A stretch of 64,000 nt of DNA, from assembly GCA_013398055.1 (NCBI GenBank), contig VZRS01015010.1, forward strand, positions 62,001 to 126,000. The letters run 5' to 3'. Every line of letters begins with the position of its first letter. Position 1 is the stretch's first letter. Below are positions 58,451 through 64,000 of this stretch, in pieces. The notes beneath the pieces are model-generated. The model was not told the origin of the DNA. It worked only from the letters and a program-made list of their open reading frames with translations, and ran no database searches. The stretch is from Ifrita kowaldi. Its lineage: Eukaryota > Chordata > Aves > Passeriformes > Cinclosomatidae. The position numbers and the translations under genes were made by a program.

Positions 58451-61353
58451 AGGCAGGCGAGGTGTGATGCATTATGTAGCCACAGGCGATGCTGAGCTGC
58501 CTCCTGTGGCCGGGGGGGCTGCTGCTCCCTCCTGCACGCGGCAGAGTGGCACTAATTGGGCAGAGGAACTGAGGGAGACCTGTCTATCCACTGATCAATG
58601 CTGCCAGGGGTGTTTATGCCCAGAATAAATAAAGCAGCACGGGATGCTGTCGGGCTGAAACAGAGGAAAACTGGAGGAGAGGGAGTTAGGGGGTTGCCAT
58701 GTGAAGGGTTCCAGCAGGACTCGTCTCCGAATTCTGGGGGCTGCCTCTGCAGACACACTGTGACCTGAGCGTTCCTGTGTCACTGTGTGAGCTTCTGGAT
58801 GCCATGGGGTGTTGCTGCTGTGGAGAGGGCAGGAGTTTGGGTGTGTGAACAGGCTCCTCTCCTCCCAAAAACCACATCCTATCTGTGCCAGTGGGAGAAA
58901 ATAACTGACCTCACTCCCAGGCACATAAAATTGGTGAGAAAAACAGTAAACCCACTGTTGTCTCCCAGAGGGTGTCCCTAAAAGTGACGGTGACCTCTCA
59001 GGACCTGCTAAATCCTGCAACAGGGGGAGCAGGGGGAGGGCAACTTCCAAAAGCCATTTGTGGGGGTATGTGATTTGTGCCGGCTGCTGACAGGGAGGGA
59101 GCTGGATTAACGGGATAAATGGCCTCCAAATGCTCCTTTCAGGAGCTCTGCTAGCCACCAGGCCCTGCACATGCCTCTTAAACCCACTGGCATCAGACCT
59201 GTGTGCCACTGATGTGAGTGAGGGCAGGGGCCCTGTGCGCCCACACCGGACCCTGGGCACAGGTACACCAATGCCCCTCACCAATCAAGCCTGGCAGCAT
59301 TGTCTTTCATGGCCTGGAAAAACGGCTTTCACCAGGAAAGAGGAATCGTGGCCCTCATGGCCCTTCAGCCCTGCTGATGTCCCTGCACAAGGACTTGGGG
59401 TGGGCGGGGGAAGCTCGGAGCTGACACTGCTGCTGTGTCCCTGCCCTCGGCCCCCGGGGGCTCTGGAGAGGCTGGAGAGCAGCAGCTGAAGAACAGCACC
59501 ACTTTTCCTCCCTTTACTGCCCAATCTGCCTCCTTCTGCCTCAGTGGCCAGAGTGCAGCAGGACAGAGAGAGGTGCCAGGGCTGCCCCACAGAGCAAACC
59601 CCGTGCACTGGGTCTGTGTTTTGCCTCCTTTGCCTCTGTCACTGATGGAAATGCCTCATCCCGACAGATCCAGGGTGGATGGAGTGTGTCCACTCAAACA
59701 AATGCTCCTCTTCCTTGCCCCCAGATCCCTATTTCTGGACCATTTTCATCAGTGTGTGGTCAGGGAGCTGCAGGGAGAGGGACCTGTGTTCCCCTTAAAA
59801 ATCAGATCTGTGGCAGACCTGTGCATGGTGTGAAGATGCTGTTCTTGGCCCTGGAGAGGCTCAGCAGGTCGTGCTGATTTGGGAGGCAGCTGTCTGGAAA
59901 ACAGCCCATGCACACGACTGCAAGCAATGGGCTGCCTGGGGGTGCAGCGTGGACTCCATCCATCCCCTCCATCCCTCCCTTCCCACACTTGGACAAGGCT
60001 GATAGCAGCTCCCATGGACTCTGCTGCCAGGAAAATGAGGTATATCTCTGCTCCAGAGGCCGATGGGACCCCCTGAGAAGCAGCTGTGGGCCAGATGCCA
60101 CCAAATGTCACGGAGGCGGTGTGCTTGAAAAAGGAGAGTGTGTATGGGACAGCAAAGCCAGCACTAAATTAAATTGGTTGTGCTATTGAAGAGGGAGACA
60201 TTGCCCCTGTGAGAGTATGTCAAAGTCCTGCAAGCTCATGTGAGATGTGCAGTGAGCCTGTAGTGCTGCCAGCACGCTGAATTACTCCTTGAGTGGGTAT
60301 TTGAAAGGGTAAATCACTACAGGGGATCATTATTTCATCAGTTTGAATTAAAGATTCCCCAGAAATACAATATTGTGCATTTAAAAACATATATATATCC
60401 TAACTGTGTGTTTCCCACAGCTCTGATCTGCTTCCAGGAAACCAGTGATGTTTGACTTCATTCTGCCTCAAGGTAGCCAAAGCATCTGGTTAAAACCTGA
60501 CCCCGTCATGTCCAGCCCACCCTCCCTTCCCAGAGGAGGAGGAGGTTCTGGTGGCACACCCAGAGACGAGGCTGTTGCATTCCATGTGTAAGGGCTGGTC
60601 TAAACCTGAGTGGTTCTGCAAGACACATGTCCTGTTTGTCCAGCCAGCCTCCCAGCTGGAGTTAAGCCCAGATGAATTTGCCAGGTTGCAGCTCTCCGTG
60701 GCCACAAGCTGAAAAATGGGTTTGTTTTCTTGTGTTGAACTCTGGATGTAACCCAATGCATGTTTAAAATCTGCAGGAGCCTTTCTAGTGAAGCCAGGGG
60801 TGTGCTGGTGCTGCTGTGGGTATCTCAGGAGGCATCGTGGAACGTCCCAGTGGGAAGTGTCCAATGAGCTCCTGCTGAGAGCTTTGGTGAGAAGAACCCT
60901 AAGGGACCTGGGGTGACGTCCAGTGGGTGCCTATTCCTGGATTTTTGGCATGGATGGTTTAGAAAAGGCATCTTAATGAGATTTATGAGGCTGATTTAAA
61001 ACACAAAAGTTGCCTTGCCGACAAGACACATGTCTGCTACATAAAAAATATTATGATGAAGGGATGACAGCTTTGTATCCATCCACTTTCATCCCAAGGT
61101 GCCTTCATGCAACTGCTAAATATTTAATTTCTTTCAACTTCCAGCCTTGGATATTTTTAGCAGGTGAAGATGCAGAAAGCCCTTTGCCCCATATGGGTGA
61201 GGTGGATCACGGGGCAGACACAAACCACAGTCAGCTGCTCCCCAGCTCCTCTAACGCCTTCCACTCTCACAGTGCCGTCCAGCTGAACAGTGCTCTGTGG
61301 ATTCAAGGTCTGCTTTAAACTCAGAGTTTATCTTTGTAGCTGTCTTTGATTAG
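58451..61353. other. unique DNA, no gene recognised
   Basis: About 2.9 kb, GC-rich at 58990-60130. The 229-codon minus frame at 58595-59284 has no domain. A short TATATATAT run lies near 60390. The AT-rich part at 60960-61160 may be conserved. Confidence 0.45.
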
Positions 61354-61759
61354 GAGTTGAAATCGATCTGAAGAAAAGGTTTCGTGGCTCCTTTTAGCCA
61401 GCAGAGGTGTGATTGCCTTGGGGCAGGGCTGGGCTGTTTTCCAGGCCGCTGTGACTGAAGCAGTGCAGGTCCCGAGTGTGGGGGCACCATCAGTGTCTGG
61501 GCAGGGACAGAGCCTGTCCTGTGTCCTCTCCTGATCCATGGCCCAACCAGGGGCACTGGGAGCCTCGTCTGCTGTCGCTGCCCAATTTTCCACAAAATAA
61601 ATCCTGTCCCTGAGAGCACAGACAGGACTTGACCTACATTCTGCAGCTGGTGGGAAAGGCAAGGGTCCTCCATTTGAATTTTGCAGGAAGCTGGGAAGAA
61701 AAGCTTTTCTTTTCCTCTGGCTTCTTTCTTTCAAGTTTTTGCAAAAAAAAAAAAAAAAN

Positions 61760-61797
<38 letters not shown>

Positions 61798-61804
61798 TTG
61801 AAAT
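61354..61804 (+). mobile_element. candidate processed retrocopy with poly(A) tail and target-site duplication
   Basis: GAGTTGAAAT occurs exactly at 61354-61363 and again at 61795-61804, immediately after a poly(A) tract. The tract is A16 (61743-61758), one N, TTT, then A32 (61763-61794). The about 380-bp body between them ends TTTTTGC before the tail. A sense frame is open for about 56 codons from the first duplicate to a TGA near 61530, but the encoded peptide is not recognised. AATAAA occurs only about 145 bp before the tail. The structure fits a 5'-truncated mRNA retrocopy inserted by target-primed reverse transcription. The parent gene is unknown. Confidence 0.5.
61759..61759. other. single undetermined base inside poly(A)
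   Basis: One N followed by TTT splits the homopolymer, which suggests a base-calling or joining problem in the A tract. Confidence 0.95.
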
Positions 61805-63275
61805 GTCAAACTAGAATAATGCTATTGTAGTAGCAAGTACATTGTACATTTTCTTCTTCAAAATGGAAATTCTCCTCCAATTTCTTTAGCTTGTATACCA
61901 CAATTAATAATGTTTTGCTTTCATTTTATGAGCGAAGGCTGGGGCTGAGGTTGACAAAGAGACCCTGTGGAGAGGGATCCTCAGCCAGGGCTGTCCTGCA
62001 GCCTCAGTAGTGCTGGGGAGGAACAGGCAATGTGGGTTGTGAGTCCTCTTGTCCAACGTCACATGTCCACGTTATGAGAGGGGAATCATGTCCTGAGAAC
62101 ACCCACCCTTCCCCAGGTCCTTAGGGGTGCTCAGGGTGAAATCTGATAGAGCTAAATAAGGTATGGACACTCAAAGTGAAATAAACCCCACTGCTGCAGT
62201 GACGTGCGTGTTCTGGATCTCTCTGAAGGGACACTGACATCCCCTTTCCCTCCTTGAGCGCACCATCAAGGTCAAAGGTCCCTTCAGCTGCACACCCAGA
62301 AACCACAAAGCCCTCAACCACAACACTTGAATACTTCTGGCCCTCGAGGTTTAATTGCTATCCCAGACAGACAAATAATTCCCAGCTGCCCGTTGTGCCT
62401 CAGGGTGTCCTGCCCTGCATGTCAGCCCACTGCAGCTCCACCTTGTCACCTCCTGCACAGGTTTCCTGGCCTGGGGCTGTTCACACCAGGCTGCAGTGAG
62501 GGGTGTCCGGCCCACAGGGTTTGGGGCTGGATGTGCAAGAGGTCCCTAAAGCACTGACACATGGTGTCCTAAACACAGCCAGAGCGCTGCATTCCCAAGG
62601 GGTGGGGATGCCTGAGGGACAGACAGGCTTCTGCTGTCTCAGAACTTCTGGTTTTCCAAAGCCAGCTTGGCCAGAAATGGGCATGGAGTTGAAGTGGGTG
62701 TTACAGTTCATGAAGCTTTAAGTGAAGCTGCAGGCATGGGTTTAACACCCTCTCTCTGCTGCTGCAGAAGGGAAATGTGAAGGCATGGTGGTGAGTTTTG
62801 CTTTCTAGGGGCATCACCCCGCAAAATAACAAAAAATAACAAACAACAAACCCTCCAACAATCCCCAGACCCAAACCATATGTGACCTAGAGAAGCCAGC
62901 TGTACTTTCCCATAGCACAGCTGTGGAGGTCAGTGCTGAAGCCAGCCAGGAGTCAGAGCTCACAGAGAAATGATCTCTCATTCTGCTCTTTCTTCCCCAT
63001 CCTCTTCCAATGCCCAAAAAATCCCTCTGATTTTTTACCTGACTAATTAAGAGCAATATATACTCACTACACCAGGAACTCTCTGGGTGAAGGGCTTGCC
63101 TCCACTGTCCAGGCTGGGCTTTGGCTGCTCCTTGCAGTGATACTGAAGGAGCAGGACGTGGCTCATTTTGCAGAAAGCAGATTTGGGGTGCCCCAGCAGA
63201 TCAAGGGTGATGGCCATGGGTGCTCCAGCAGGGTACCCTAAGGGCACAGAGCCAGCCAAGGACAGCAAAATCCAT
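61805..63275. other. unique DNA, no gene recognised
   Basis: Mixed sequence with an A-rich AATAACAAAAAATAACAAAC tract at about 62824-62845. No gene seen. Confidence 0.5.
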
Positions 63276-63667
63276 GGGATCGTCACAGCTTGGTTTGGGC
63301 TGGAAGGGACCTTAAGGCTCATCTCATTCCAACTCATCTGCCGGGGGCAGGGACACCTCCCACTGTCCCAGGGGGCTCCAAACCCCGCCCAACCTGGCCT
63401 TGGGCACTGCCAGGGATCCAGGGGCAGCCACAGCTTCTCTCGGCACCCTGTGCCAGGGCCTGCCCACCCTCACAGCCAGGAATTCCTTCCCAATATCCCA
63501 TCCATCCCTGCCCTCTGGCAGTGGGAAACCATTTCCCCTTGTTCTGCCACTCCAGGCCCTTGTCCCAAGTCCCTCTCCAGCTCTCCTGGAGCCCCTTTAG
63601 GTACTGGAAGGTGCCACAGACTCTTCTGCAGGCTGAACAGCCCCCGCTCTCTCAGGCTGTCACTGGA
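63276..63667 (-). mobile_element. CR1 LINE 3' fragment, about 390 bp
   Basis: Antisense copy: TTGGTTTGGGCTGGAAGGGA, GGGGGCAGGGACACCTCCCA, GGGCACTGCCAGGGATCCAG, CCCTGCCCTCTGGCAGTGGG, CAAGTCCCTCTCCAGCTCTC and CTGCAGGCTGAACAGCCCC. Frames inside it (189, 126 and 66 codons) are artefacts. Confidence 0.96.
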
Positions 63668-64000
63668 TAGGTCCTTGGGCTTGGATGGGAGCTGTGGGTA
63701 TCACTGGTGGGAAACCAGGGCTTCAGCTCAGCTGTGAAGTTGGCCGAGTGTCACACGATGTCACCCTGCCTCGTGCATCACACAAACCCTCGTTTCTGTA
63801 ATCCTTTCTCAGGTTTTTCTGCTACATTTTGCATCGCTGCTCCCTGTGCCTCTGGTGCCAACCCATGCTGAGCCCTTGGGCAAGGACCAGCCCATGCCTC
63901 CAGTGCGAGTGCTGGGGCTGTCCTGCTGGCTCTGATGTCCCCCTTGAGCTGACCATCCAGCTGAGCACCAGCCCTTCACCCCTGGGGACTCTCCCAATGA
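63668..64000. other. unique DNA to the window end
   Basis: Mixed GC-rich sequence. Nothing recognisable. Confidence 0.5.

Noticed and set aside
58595..59284. 229-codon minus-strand open frame
   Set aside because: Proline/serine-rich translation of GC-rich DNA with no domain and no conserved start context.

Overview
This is noncoding nuclear DNA from a bird, probably a passerine. The main evidence is about nineteen fragments of the avian CR1 LINE in both orientations. Most are 3' ends carrying the diagnostic block that reads AAGGTCCCTTCCAACCCA on the sense strand. Several copies share the GGATCCCTGGCAGTG-type variant that I associate with songbird CR1 families. Host choice rests on these repeats and not on any gene.

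I found no protein-coding gene, tRNA, rRNA or CRISPR array. The longest open frames are explained by repeats (306 codons by a 59-bp minisatellite, 264 codons by antisense CR1) or are stop-poor GC-rich DNA with no recognisable domain. The window therefore looks intergenic or deep intronic. Exons of an unrecognised gene cannot be excluded by eye.

Layout: 1-13 kb holds unique DNA with CR1 fragments, a MIR-like ancient SINE tail near 10.5 kb and three AT-rich islands that look conserved. 13.6-13.9 kb is a 59-bp minisatellite. 16.84-17.03 kb is an assembly gap with the same sequence on both sides. 17-28 kb is mostly unique with two CR1 copies. 28.9-30.1 kb is a probable solo retroviral LTR beside an older CR1. 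31-46 kb has further CR1 pieces, a CpG-rich stretch at 34.6 kb and an unclassified LTR-like block at 43.5-44.6 kb. 46.3-56.7 kb carries the best-preserved CR1 copies, an AT microsatellite framed by a 13-bp direct repeat, and a motif-rich island at 48.5-49.2 kb with POU and SOX sites. 61.35-61.80 kb is a poly(A)-tailed insertion bounded by a 10-bp direct repeat, probably a retrocopy. The window ends with another CR1 at 63.3 kb.

The likely functional content is cis-regulatory: AT-rich islands that keep CpGs and carry homeodomain, SOX, POU, GATA and TCF-like motifs, separated by repeats. This is inference from composition and motifs and needs cross-species alignment.
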